From: Deltaproteobacteria bacterium
GTDB taxonomy: Bacteria; Desulfobacterota; GWC2-55-46
Assembly (NCBI GenBank): GCA_016219115.1
Contig: JACRCH010000021.1
Location: forward strand, 1 to 37,175
DNA length: 37,175 bases
Reading direction: 5' to 3'
Shown: in pieces, positions 10,245-19,990 of the stretch
How the letters are laid out: each line of letters begins with the position of its first letter
Numbering within the stretch: the first letter of the stretch is position 1
The notes under the pieces: model-generated
Database searches by the model: none
Seen by the model: the letters and a program-made list of their open reading frames with translations, nothing else
Told to the model about the DNA's origin: nothing
Made by a program: the position numbers and the translations under genes

Positions 10245-10730
10245 TTGCGCCATACGATTTCAGTACTTGTGACAAACGAGTTCGGAGTGCTGTCGAGGAT
10301 ATCGGGGCTGTTTTCGGGCCGCGGCTTCAACATCGAAAGCCTGTCGGTTGCCGAGACCATGGACCCGCATATCTCCAGGATGACAATAGTGACGAGCGGG
10401 GACGAAAAGGTCCTTGAGCAGATAAACAAGCAATTGAACAAGCTCGTAAACGTCATCAAGGTCTACGACTTTACCGGTGAAGAGCACATTGAGAGGGAGC
10501 TTGCCCTCATAAAGGTGTCGGCAAACCCGGAGAACAGGGCCGAGATCCTGAGCGTGGTAGATATCTTCAGGGCCAAGGTCGTTGACGTGAGCCCCAGAAG
10601 CTATACCGTCGAGATAACCGGGGACGAGGAGAAGATAAGAGCCATCACGGAGCTGTTGCGTCCCTTCGGCATAAAGGAGATAGTGCGCACCGGCAGGATC
10701 GCTATGGCGAGAAGCCCGAAACAGAGGTAA
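10245..10730 (+). CDS. ilvN: Acetolactate synthase, small (regulatory) subunit; likely TTG start
   Basis: LRHTISVLVTNEFGVLSRISGLFSGRGFNIESLSVAET ACT domain; strong ggaggagg SD just before TTG 10245. The longer ORF from 10134 is repeat-derived. Confidence 0.95.
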   Translation: MRHTISVLVTNEFGVLSRISGLFSGRGFNIESLSVAETMDPHISRMTIVTSGDEKVLEQINKQLNKLVNVIKVYDFTGEEHIERELALIKVSANPENRAEILSVVDIFRAKVVDVSPRSYTVEITGDEEKIRAITELLRPFGIKEIVRTGRIAMARSPKQR

Positions 10731-10849
10731 GGTTTTATTTCTAACGTTCTGAAAACCCTGGGGTTTTAAGCCCAGGGATGAAAGAACGCCTGGAGCGATG
10801 CAGGCTTCAAGCTGAGCGCAAGCATTGTTGCTTTAAAACAGGCCCGATA

Positions 10850-10878
10850 CCCGGGCTTCAGCCCGGGGAAGGTTCATT
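10850..10878 (-). repeat. Head-plus-hairpin module (reverse) upstream of ilvC
   Basis: cccgggcttcagcccggggaaggttcatt; perfect 7-bp stem CCCGGGC/GCCCGGG followed by the reverse-complemented head. Confidence 0.7.
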
Positions 10879-10880
10879 GA

Positions 10881-11936
<1,056 letters not shown>

Positions 11937-11939
11937 TAT

Positions 11940-11998
11940 AAACGGGGAGCAGCAGTCCCTTCAACCGCGGACCCTCCCCGTTTTGAAAGCGGGGAGGG
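11940..11998 (+). terminator. Hairpin(s) downstream of ilvC
   Basis: AAACGGGGAG (11940-11949) pairs with CTCCCCGTTT (11974-11983); alternatively CCCTCCCCG (11972-11980) pairs with CGGGGAGGG (11990-11998). Confidence 0.5.
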
Positions 11999-12035
11999 AA
12001 TTGCATTTTAAGAATATATCAATCGGGGGCTTTAC

Positions 12036-12674
12036 TTGAGGATACCGATAGCCAGAGAGGGTTACCCCTTTATACTGGCGGCTGTAGTCCCGGCAATGAT
12101 CGCCTGGTTCATAACGCCTTTGCTTGAGACGGTCTTCGTGCCGCTATTGGTCTTCGTCATAGCCTTTTTCAGGGACCCCGAAAGGGGAATCCCAGGGGAT
12201 GAGGACTCCATAGTGAGCCCGGCCGACGGCAGGGTCATAAAGATCGAAAAGGTCACCGAGGACAGGATACTGAAGAGAGAGTCGTTGAGGATATGCATCT
12301 TCATGAACGTCTTCAACGTTCATGTCAACAGGGCTCCGGCTTCCGGGGTGGTCACGGACATACTCTACAACCCCGGCAAGTTCTTCAACGCCAGCCTTGA
12401 CAAGGCGTCGTTGATGAACGAGCAGAACGCGGTCGTGATGAAGGCCGATAACGGCAAGACCTTCGCCTTCAACCAGATAGCGGGTCTTATAGCGAGAAGG
12501 ATAGTCTGTCACGCCAGGCCCGCGATGAAACTCTCCAAAGGGGAGAGGTTCGGGCTGATCAGATTCGGCTCAAGAGTCGACGTATATCTCCCGGCCGACG
12601 CCAGGGCGGCGGTCAAGGTGGGGGATAAAGTAAGGGCCGGGTCCTCAATACTGGGGTATTGGAATGTTGGATAA
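12036..12674 (+). CDS. psd: Phosphatidylserine decarboxylase proenzyme (TTG start)
   Basis: FFRDPERGIPGDEDSIVSPADGRVIKIE, IFMNVFNVHVNRAPASGVV, C-terminal VRAGSSILGYW with a GS pair suited to pyruvoyl self-processing. Confidence 0.95.
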   Translation: MRIPIAREGYPFILAAVVPAMIAWFITPLLETVFVPLLVFVIAFFRDPERGIPGDEDSIVSPADGRVIKIEKVTEDRILKRESLRICIFMNVFNVHVNRAPASGVVTDILYNPGKFFNASLDKASLMNEQNAVVMKADNGKTFAFNQIAGLIARRIVCHARPAMKLSKGERFGLIRFGSRVDVYLPADARAAVKVGDKVRAGSSILGYWNVG

Positions 12675-13476
12675 CGAGCTTCAAAATCAGGATGTCTCGA
12701 ACCAGAAGAAAAAGAACATCAAGAAGGGCGTCTATCTTTTGCCGAACCTGATCACCTCGGCGAGCCTCTTCGGCGGGTTCTACGCGATAATCTCGGCCCT
12801 CGACGGGCATTTCGAGAAGGCGGCGATAGCGATCCTCATCTCGGGAGTCCTGGACGGGCTTGACGGAAGGATCGCCCGGCTTACGGGGTCGAGCTCCAAG
12901 TTCGGCGTGGAGTACGACTCCCTGGCCGATCTCATAGCCTTCGGGCTGGCCCCTGGAGTACTGATATTCACCTGGGCGTTGAGGCCCTTCGGAAGGTACG
13001 GGTGGCTTGCGGCGTTCCTCTTCGTCGTCTGCGGAGCCCTGAGACTTGCCAGGTTCAATGTCCAGATAACGACGATCGAGAGCAAGCGTTTCAACGGATT
13101 GCCGATCCCGGCGGCGGCCGCGCTCGTTGCGACCACGGTGCTCATGTTTTTCTATCTGGGCCGCGGCCAGGACATGGCGAAGCACATAACGATACTCGTC
13201 GTAGTATATCTATTGGCGTTTCTGATGATAAGCAACGTCAAATACTACAGCTTCAAGGAGTTGAACCTCTCTCAAAGGATGCCGTTTCGACTATTGGTCG
13301 GGCTGGTCTTCCTGTTGATAGTCATAGCCGCCGAGCCTATCGTCGTGCTCTTCGCGCTGTCGCTGGGATACGCGGCATCGGGGCCCGTAACGACCCTTAT
13401 CGACAGGCGAAAGAAGGCTAATTTAAAGGTACCGCAAAAAACCGAGAAGAAGGAAGCTCAAGGCTTCCCCAGGTGA
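12664..13476 (+). CDS. pssA: CDP-diacylglycerol--serine O-phosphatidyltransferase
   Basis: CDP-alcohol phosphotransferase motif DGLDGRIARLTGSSSKFGVEYDSLADLIAFGLAPG; overlaps psd by 11 nt. Confidence 0.95.
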   Translation: MLDNELQNQDVSNQKKKNIKKGVYLLPNLITSASLFGGFYAIISALDGHFEKAAIAILISGVLDGLDGRIARLTGSSSKFGVEYDSLADLIAFGLAPGVLIFTWALRPFGRYGWLAAFLFVVCGALRLARFNVQITTIESKRFNGLPIPAAAALVATTVLMFFYLGRGQDMAKHITILVVVYLLAFLMISNVKYYSFKELNLSQRMPFRLLVGLVFLLIVIAAEPIVVLFALSLGYAASGPVTTLIDRRKKANLKVPQKTEKKEAQGFPR

Positions 13477-13480
13477 CGAC

Positions 13481-15022
13481 ATGGATAACAGGGTAAGGAT
13501 TTTCGATACGACTTTGAGAGACGGTGAACAGTCGCCGGGCGCTTCCATGAACGTGGAAGAAAAGCTCCTGGTCGCCAGACAGCTCGCCAGGCTCGGCGTG
13601 GACGTCATAGAGGCGGGGTTCGCCTTCAGCTCTCCCGGCGACTTCGATGCCGTAAGGAGGGTCGCTTTTGAAGTAGAGGGCCCGGTCGTCTGCAGTCTCG
13701 CCAGGGCCAGGCCCGAAGACATAGACGCCGCCGCCAACGCCCTCAAGGGCGCGGCGAAGACACGGATACATACCTTCATCTCTACCTCGGACATACACCT
13801 CAAGCACCAGTTCAAGCTCACCCGCGCCGAGGCGAAAAAACGGGCGGTGGAGATGGTGGAGAGGGCCAGGGGGTACGTGGAGGATGTTGAGTTTTCCGCG
13901 ATGGACGCCTCCAGGACCGAGCCCGCTTACCTCTACGAGGTGATCGAAGCGGTGATAAGGGCCGGGGCTTCCACCGTCAACATCCCGGATACCGTCGGGT
14001 ACGCCCTGCCTGAAGCGTTCGGGGCCTTGATAAAGGGTATCAGGGAGAACGTGAAAAATATCGACGGGGCTGTAATATCCGTCCACTGCCACAACGACCT
14101 GGGCCTTGCCGTGGCCAACTCGCTGGCGGCCGTGGTAAACGGCGCGAGGCAGGTTGAGTGCACGATAAACGGCATCGGCGAGAGGGCCGGAAACGCCTCG
14201 CTCGAAGAGATCGTGATGATACTCAAGACCCGTAAGGACCTGCTCGGCCTTGAGACCTCGATCAACACCGAGCAGATATATCCCTCAAGCCGCCTTGTGA
14301 GCGGCATCACCGGGATGGCCGTGCAGGCCAACAAGGCGATAGTCGGAGACAACGCCTTCGCTCACGAGTCCGGGATCCACCAGGATGGACTCCTCAAGGA
14401 CAAGTCTACTTACGAGATAATGAGACCGGAGTCGGTGGGGATATCGCGTTCTACGCTTGTAATGGGCAAGCACTCCGGGCGCCACGCCTTCAAGGAGAGG
14501 CTCAAAGAGCTCGGTTTTGAACTGAGCGGTGAGAACCTGGATAAGGCCTTCGAGAGGTTCAAGGCGCTGGCCGACAAGAAAAAAGAGGTCTTCGACGAGG
14601 ACATCGAGGCGCTGGTCCAGGACGAGGTCCTGAGGCTTGAGATGCCGGACCGCTTCAGGCTCGGCCGTCTCAATGTCAGAAGCGGCACGGACACCATGCC
14701 CGTGGCCGAGGTCGAGATGGAAGTAGACGGCAAGACCGTCAAGGAGACAGGCGGAGGCGACGGCCCCGTGGACGCCGCGTACAAGACCATAGCGAAGATA
14801 ACCGGCACCGGGTCCACCCTTTTAAAGTACACCGTAAACGCCATCACCGGCGGGACCGACGCGCAGGGCGAGGTCTCGGTGAGGATAAAAGAGGGAGAGC
14901 ATATCGTCCTCGGACAGGGCTCGCACACCGACATAATAGTAGCCAGCGCCAGGGCGTACATAAACGCTCTGAACAGGCTTGAGCACAAGAAGAAAGAACG
15001 CAGGGAGAACCTCGTACTGTAA
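13481..15022 (+). CDS. leuA: 2-isopropylmalate synthase
   Basis: RVRIFDTTLRDGEQSPGASMNVEEKLLVARQLARLGVDVIEAGF; HCHNDLGLAVANSLAAVVNGARQVECTINGIGERAGN; C-terminal regulatory domain. Confidence 0.97.
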   Translation: MDNRVRIFDTTLRDGEQSPGASMNVEEKLLVARQLARLGVDVIEAGFAFSSPGDFDAVRRVAFEVEGPVVCSLARARPEDIDAAANALKGAAKTRIHTFISTSDIHLKHQFKLTRAEAKKRAVEMVERARGYVEDVEFSAMDASRTEPAYLYEVIEAVIRAGASTVNIPDTVGYALPEAFGALIKGIRENVKNIDGAVISVHCHNDLGLAVANSLAAVVNGARQVECTINGIGERAGNASLEEIVMILKTRKDLLGLETSINTEQIYPSSRLVSGITGMAVQANKAIVGDNAFAHESGIHQDGLLKDKSTYEIMRPESVGISRSTLVMGKHSGRHAFKERLKELGFELSGENLDKAFERFKALADKKKEVFDEDIEALVQDEVLRLEMPDRFRLGRLNVRSGTDTMPVAEVEMEVDGKTVKETGGGDGPVDAAYKTIAKITGTGSTLLKYTVNAITGGTDAQGEVSVRIKEGEHIVLGQGSHTDIIVASARAYINALNRLEHKKKERRENLVL

Positions 15023-15042
15023 GGGGCCCCGGGGAGGACCAA

Positions 15043-15330
15043 GTGAGCGACAACAAATCATGTCCCGCTCCTGAGGGGCAATTCTGCCAGAGCTGCGGGA
15101 TGCCCATGGAAGGGGCAGGCGACGAGGGCACCAACAAGGACGGGTCTAAGAACAAGAGCTACTGCCGGTTCTGTTACTCCGGCGGCAAGTTCACCGAGCC
15201 CGGCATCACGGTGGACGGGATGATAGAGAAGGTCGTGGGGATCATGAAGGTAATGAACCTCATGGACGAGGACAAGGTGAGGCGAGCGGCAAAAGCCTTC
15301 ATCCCGACTATCGAGAGATGGAAGAAGTAG
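15043..15330 (+). CDS. Small zinc-ribbon domain protein (GTG start)
   Basis: CQSCGMPM...YCRFCYSGGKFTEPGITVDGMIEKV; pattern typical of the zinc_ribbon_2-type domain. Confidence 0.8.
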   Translation: MSDNKSCPAPEGQFCQSCGMPMEGAGDEGTNKDGSKNKSYCRFCYSGGKFTEPGITVDGMIEKVVGIMKVMNLMDEDKVRRAAKAFIPTIERWKK

Positions 15331-15419
15331 TTTTCAAGGCCGAGACTCTGCGGCGCGTTTACGCCGGTATATCTTCACGCATAAACCAAAAAAGACAAAA
15401 GGGAAGGTAAATAGAATTT

Positions 15420-16685
15420 ATGAGGCCCATGACAATCACTGAAAAGATCCTGGCCAAACACGCCGGCTTGAAGGTAGTGACCCCGGGCGACCTTATAAAC
15501 GCGAAGGTGGACATAGCCCTCGGCAACGACATCACCGCCCCGATAGCCATCAGCGAGTTCAGGCGCATAGGCGCAAAAAAGGTCTTCAACAGGAACAAGG
15601 TCATCCTGGTGCCAGACCACTTTACCCCTAACAAGGACATAAAGTCGGCTACACAGGTGAAGATCCTCCGTGACTTCGCGCTTGAGCAAAAGCTCACGCA
15701 CTACTACGAGGGCGGGGATGTGGGCGTGGAGCACGCGCTCCTTCCCGAGAAGGGCATCGTGGTCCCTGGAGACCTCGTGATAGGCGCCGACTCCCACACA
15801 TGCACTTACGGGGCGCTCGGAGCCTTCTCCACAGGAGTCGGCTCGACCGACCTGGCGGCCGTGATGATAACCGGGGAGCTGTGGTTCAAGGTGCCGGAGT
15901 CCATAAAGTTCGTCTTCAGGGGGAAGCTGAGGAAGTGGGTGAGCGGAAAGGACCTGATACTGCGGATAATAGGCGATATCGGGGTTGACGGGGCGCTTTA
16001 CAAGGCGATGGAGTTTACCGGAGGGGCCATCGAGTCCCTGTCGATCGAGAGCCGCATGGCGATGTGCAACATGGCGATAGAGGCCGGGGCCAAAAGCGGC
16101 ATAATACCCCCTGACGCCATCACAAAGGCCTATGTGGAAAAGAGGGCCGAGCGGCCGTATAAGTTCTACTCCAGCGACAAGGACGCCGTCTATTCGGAAG
16201 TGAGGGAGTACGACTGCGCCGATATCGAGCCGCAGGTGGCGTGCCCGCACCTGCCGGAGAACACAAAAAACGTCTCAGAGGTCAAAAACGTCAGGATAGA
16301 CCAGGTCGTCATAGGCTCCTGCACCAACGGCAGGCTTGAGGACCTGGCTGTGGCCGCGAAGATCCTCAAGGGCAAAAAGGTCGCCAGGCTGGTGCGTCTC
16401 ATAGTCATCCCGGCCACGCCCTTTATCTACAGCGAGGCGATGAAGAGGGGCTACTTCGACATATTCCTCAAGGCCGGGGCCGTTATAAGCCCGCCGACAT
16501 GCGGCCCGTGCCTCGGAGGGCACATGGGCATACTCGCCGCCGGTGAGAGGGCCGTAGCCACGACCAACAGGAACTTCGTCGGGAGGATGGGAGACGTCAA
16601 GAGCGAGGTCTATCTCGCCAACCCGGCCGTTGCCGCGGCTTCAGCCGTAAAGGGCAAGATCGCGCACCCGGACGAGGTGGTTTGA
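15420..16685 (+). CDS. leuC: 3-isopropylmalate dehydratase large subunit (short ~420 aa type)
   Basis: [23 protein letters not shown]..., [71 protein letters not shown]. Confidence 0.96.
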   Translation: MRPMTITEKILAKHAGLKVVTPGDLINAKVDIALGNDITAPIAISEFRRIGAKKVFNRNKVILVPDHFTPNKDIKSATQVKILRDFALEQKLTHYYEGGDVGVEHALLPEKGIVVPGDLVIGADSHTCTYGALGAFSTGVGSTDLAAVMITGELWFKVPESIKFVFRGKLRKWVSGKDLILRIIGDIGVDGALYKAMEFTGGAIESLSIESRMAMCNMAIEAGAKSGIIPPDAITKAYVEKRAERPYKFYSSDKDAVYSEVREYDCADIEPQVACPHLPENTKNVSEVKNVRIDQVVIGSCTNGRLEDLAVAAKILKGKKVARLVRLIVIPATPFIYSEAMKRGYFDIFLKAGAVISPPTCGPCLGGHMGILAAGERAVATTNRNFVGRMGDVKSEVYLANPAVAAASAVKGKIAHPDEVV

Positions 16686-16773
16686 TCCGCTCAAGAAGTC
16701 TGGTTTGCAGGTAAGCTTTCGGGACGGGCTGTAATGACGGCCGGGGCGAGGGGACTCGACATGAAGTCTTTTT

Positions 16774-17424
16774 ATGAGCCATAGACCCCGGGTATCTCAT
16801 TCCATCCTGTACGAATGGTTCGCCCCGCTCTACGACCTTGGGGTGTGGCTTCTGGCGCTCCCTTTGGGGGGAGAGGCCGCCATCAGGGAGAAGGTGATAG
16901 AGAAAGCCTCTCCCCTGAACGGCATGAAGACCCTGGAGATATTCTCCGGCACCGCGAGCTTATCGCTTCTGGCGGCCCGGAGGGGCGCAAGCCCTATCGC
17001 CTTCGATATAAGCACCGGGATGCTCAAGGCGGCTCGGTTCAAGGCGGCAAGATCGGACTTAAAGCTGAATCTTGTCAGGGGTGATGCCGCAATGCTGCCT
17101 TTCGGCGAGGGCGAGTTCGACAGGGTGATAGTCTCGATGGGACTACACGAAACGGAGCCTTCGACGGTCCCGCAGATACTTAAAGAGTCCTACAGAGTGC
17201 TTAAAGACGGCGGCAGGCTGATACTCTTCGATTTTTACGGAGCGGAGGAAGGCGGCCCTAGGGTGATGCAGTCCCTCTTTTTCACCTTCGCCGAGGGCGA
17301 GACCGCTAAAGCGTGGGTCAGGACGGATGTGCAGGCTATTGTCTCAGGGACGGGTTTTAAGAACTTCAAGCGGGAGTTTCTGCACAGACGGGCCTTTCAG
17401 CTCCTGACGGCGGAGAAGAGATGA
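16774..17424 (+). CDS. SAM-dependent class I methyltransferase
   Basis: YEWFAPLYDLGVWL; MKTLEIFSGTASLSLLAARRGASPIAFDISTGML; FGEGEFDRVIVSMGLHE; VLKDGGRLILFDFYG. UbiE-like arrangement. Confidence 0.85.
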   Translation: MSHRPRVSHSILYEWFAPLYDLGVWLLALPLGGEAAIREKVIEKASPLNGMKTLEIFSGTASLSLLAARRGASPIAFDISTGMLKAARFKAARSDLKLNLVRGDAAMLPFGEGEFDRVIVSMGLHETEPSTVPQILKESYRVLKDGGRLILFDFYGAEEGGPRVMQSLFFTFAEGETAKAWVRTDVQAIVSGTGFKNFKREFLHRRAFQLLTAEKR

Positions 17425-17452
17425 GCCACCCCGCAAGCCTTGCCGGCGGGGT
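17421..17452 (+). repeat. ATGAACC-type head plus hairpin, solo module
   Basis: atgagccaccccgcaagccttgccggcggggt; stem ACCCCGC/GCGGGGT. Confidence 0.75.
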
Positions 17453-17505
17453 ATCCGTTGGGAGGTCTGTTTTTATATGCGCGGCAAGCCGCGCATAATT
17501 CAACC

Positions 17506-17531
17506 CGAAGGAAATATCAAAACGCAGCCTC
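17506..17531. repeat. Short dispersed module shared with 37016-37040
   Basis: attcaacccgaaggaaatatcaaaac here; reverse complement of gttttaatatttccttcgggttgaat near 37017-37041. Confidence 0.7.
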
Positions 17532-17725
17532 TACTTCTACGAAGTGAACGGGTGAGCGCCGCGATCCCGCCGCTCCATAAGCGGGTCGAGGCATGCTGTG
17601 AAAATGACGAGCACCTTGTTGCTGCCAGGAGACAAACCGCTCTGTACCCGCGCCACGGGCTTAAAGCCAGAGGGGGATCACGGCCGTCAAAAAAACAAAA
17701 AACGAAATCTTAACGAGGTGGGTTG

Positions 17726-18220
17726 ATGAAGTTTACAGGTAATGTGTGGAAATACGGCGCTGACATAGACACCGACAGGATAATACCGGCAAGATATTTG
17801 AACACCTCCGACCCCCTGGAACTCGCCAAACACTGCATGGAGGACGAGGACCCTGCCTTCGCCTCCAGGGTCCAGCAGGGCGATATAATCGTGGCGGAGA
17901 AGAACTTCGGGTGCGGGTCCTCAAGGGAACACGCCCCGATAGCGATAAAGGCGGCCGGGATCTCGTGCGTAATAGCCAGGAGTTTTGCCAGGATATTCTA
18001 CAGGAACTCCTTCAACATGGGTTTGCCGATACTGGAATCCGACGAAGCCGTGGACACGGCCTCGCGCGGAGACGTGCTTGAAGTCGATATGGACAGCGGC
18101 AAGATACACAATGTAACCAAGGGGCTCCGTTTCAAGGCCCGTCCTGTGCCGCCGTTCATGCAGGAACTCATCAAGGCAGGAGGTCTGATGGAGTCGATCA
18201 GGAAAAGGGGGGGGATATGA
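17726..18220 (+). CDS. leuD: 3-isopropylmalate dehydratase small subunit (short type)
   Basis: [74 protein letters not shown]. Confidence 0.96.
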   Translation: MKFTGNVWKYGADIDTDRIIPARYLNTSDPLELAKHCMEDEDPAFASRVQQGDIIVAEKNFGCGSSREHAPIAIKAAGISCVIARSFARIFYRNSFNMGLPILESDEAVDTASRGDVLEVDMDSGKIHNVTKGLRFKARPVPPFMQELIKAGGLMESIRKRGGI

Positions 18221-18432
18221 GGAAAGAAGGTGCAAAGAGCAGGGTCCTGGCCAGCGACAAGCTGCATATAGAGAACAAGACCCTGTTTGTTGACCTGAAG
18301 GAGAACGAGGGGGGAAGGTTCCTGCAGATAGCCGAGCTATCGAACGACAGGAGATCGACCGTGGTGATACCCATAAGCGGGCTGGAAGTCTTCCTTGAGG
18401 CCCTCCAGAAGATTGCGGGGGGCGTCTTTTGA
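18217..18432 (+). CDS. PUR-alpha-like single-repeat nucleic-acid binding protein
   Basis: 71 aa; ATG overlaps the leuD stop (ATGA). [54 protein letters not shown] resembles a PUR repeat. Confidence 0.6.
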   Translation: MRKEGAKSRVLASDKLHIENKTLFVDLKENEGGRFLQIAELSNDRRSTVVIPISGLEVFLEALQKIAGGVF

Positions 18433-18560
18433 GCGCTGTAAAACACAATTGTCCTACGAGGCTTTTAAAATGATAAAGATATAGACTTCCCGCCGGCCAG
18501 ACTGCGGGGAGAGCGCATGCGCAGCGTTTTTAAAATTTCAGATAACGGGAGAAGTTCAAA

Positions 18561-19643
18561 GTGAAGCATTATAATGTCGCTGTTCTGCCGGGTGACGGCA
18601 TCGGCCTCGAGATAATGGGAGAAGCGGTAAAGGTATTAAAGGCCGTAGGCAGGAAGTTCAAGGCGGAGTTCGCACTGACAGAGGCGCTTGTCGGAGGCGC
18701 TTCGATAGACGCAAACGGCGTGCCGCTGACGGATGCGGTGCTTAAGCTCGCTTTAAAGAGCGACGCCGTGCTCCTTGGCGCCGTCGGCGGGACCAGGTGG
18801 GAAGGGCTCGATTATTCGATAAGGCCCGAGAGGGCGCTTCTGGCCTTGAGGAAAGAACTCGGGCTTTTCGCCAACCTCCGTCCGGCCAAAATATATAAAG
18901 ACCTCATCGCCGCCTCGACCTTGAAACCCGAGGTCATCGACGGGGTCGATCTTTTGGTAGTACGGGAGCTTACCGGAGGGCTCTATTTCGGCACGCCCAA
19001 GGGGGTAGAGGTGCTCCCGGACGGCACCGAGCGCGGGGTGAATACCATGGTTTACACGACCCCTGAGATAGAAAGGATCGCCAGGGTAGGCTTCGAGGTC
19101 GCCCGCAAGAGGAGAAAGAAGCTCTGCAGCGTCGATAAGGCCAATGTCCTTGAGACGACCGAGCTCTGGAGGAAGGTCGTAATAAAGGTCGGCAAAGACT
19201 ACCCGGACGTGGAACTGAGCCACATGTACGTGGACAACTGCGCCATGCAGCTTATTAGAAACCCCAAACAGTTCGACGTCATTGTGACCGAGAACACCTT
19301 CGGGGACATCCTCTCGGATGAGGCGTCCATGCTCACGGGCTCCATCGGGATGCTGCCGTCGGCAAGCCTCGGCGCGACGAAGAACAGGGCCATGTACGAG
19401 CCTATTCACGGGAGCGCCCCGGATATCGCGGGCAAAGGCATTGCCAACCCGATAGCCACGATCCTCTCCGTAGCCATGATGCTCAAGTACTCCTTCGAGA
19501 TGGAGGAGGCTTCAAACCTCATCGAGGACGCCGTGGAGAAGGTCCTTAACAGGGGATACCGCACCGCCGATATCGCGCTTCCCGGTGAAAAGAAGACGAC
19601 ATGCACGGAGATGGGCGAAGCGGTACTTAAAGAACTAGCGTAA
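18561..19643 (+). CDS. leuB: 3-isopropylmalate dehydrogenase (GTG start)
   Basis: [74 protein letters not shown]. Confidence 0.97.
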   Translation: MKHYNVAVLPGDGIGLEIMGEAVKVLKAVGRKFKAEFALTEALVGGASIDANGVPLTDAVLKLALKSDAVLLGAVGGTRWEGLDYSIRPERALLALRKELGLFANLRPAKIYKDLIAASTLKPEVIDGVDLLVVRELTGGLYFGTPKGVEVLPDGTERGVNTMVYTTPEIERIARVGFEVARKRRKKLCSVDKANVLETTELWRKVVIKVGKDYPDVELSHMYVDNCAMQLIRNPKQFDVIVTENTFGDILSDEASMLTGSIGMLPSASLGATKNRAMYEPIHGSAPDIAGKGIANPIATILSVAMMLKYSFEMEEASNLIEDAVEKVLNRGYRTADIALPGEKKTTCTEMGEAVLKELA

Positions 19644-19655
19644 TTTTTTTTCAAA

Positions 19656-19900
19656 AATGAACCACCCCGCGGCAAGCTCCGGGGTATCAAACGAACAAAA
19701 AGAGGTTGTTCTCGATCCGCCGTACGCCAGTACCCCCTCCCTTGACGGGAGGGCTGGGCTCCCGTTGCGCTCTTCCGATGCAACGGGAAGCGGGGAGGGT
19801 GAAAACCTGTTTTCACCCCCACCCTATCCTCCCCCATCGAGGGGGAGGGTTTTACAAGAAAACCCTGTAGCTCGCTACAGGGAATTTTGTGATTAAAATC
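19656..19900 (+). repeat. Element B long form, copy 1
   Basis: Head aatgaaccaccccg, then an insert atcaaacgaacaaaaagaggttgttctcgatccgccgtacgccagtaccccctccc... and the same tail ctacagggaattttgtgatt. Confidence 0.93.
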
Positions 19901-19901
19901 G

Positions 19902-19937
19902 AAAAGGCCCCGTAGTGAAAATTGCGGGGCCTTTTTA
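19902..19937. terminator. Rho-independent (possibly bidirectional) terminator after leuB
   Basis: AAAAGGCCCCG tagtgaaaattg CGGGGCCTTTTTA. Confidence 0.85.
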
Positions 19938-19990
19938 TCTTCCGGCTTTGCCGGGGTTAAGTACATTCTTCGGGATAAGGTGAGCGTGAG

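Noticed and set aside
17477-17713. 78-aa ORF between methyltransferase and leuD
   Set aside because: Overlaps repeat fragments (IIQPEGNIKT also appears in the minus-strand ORF at 36769-37059), so it is non-coding repeat translation.
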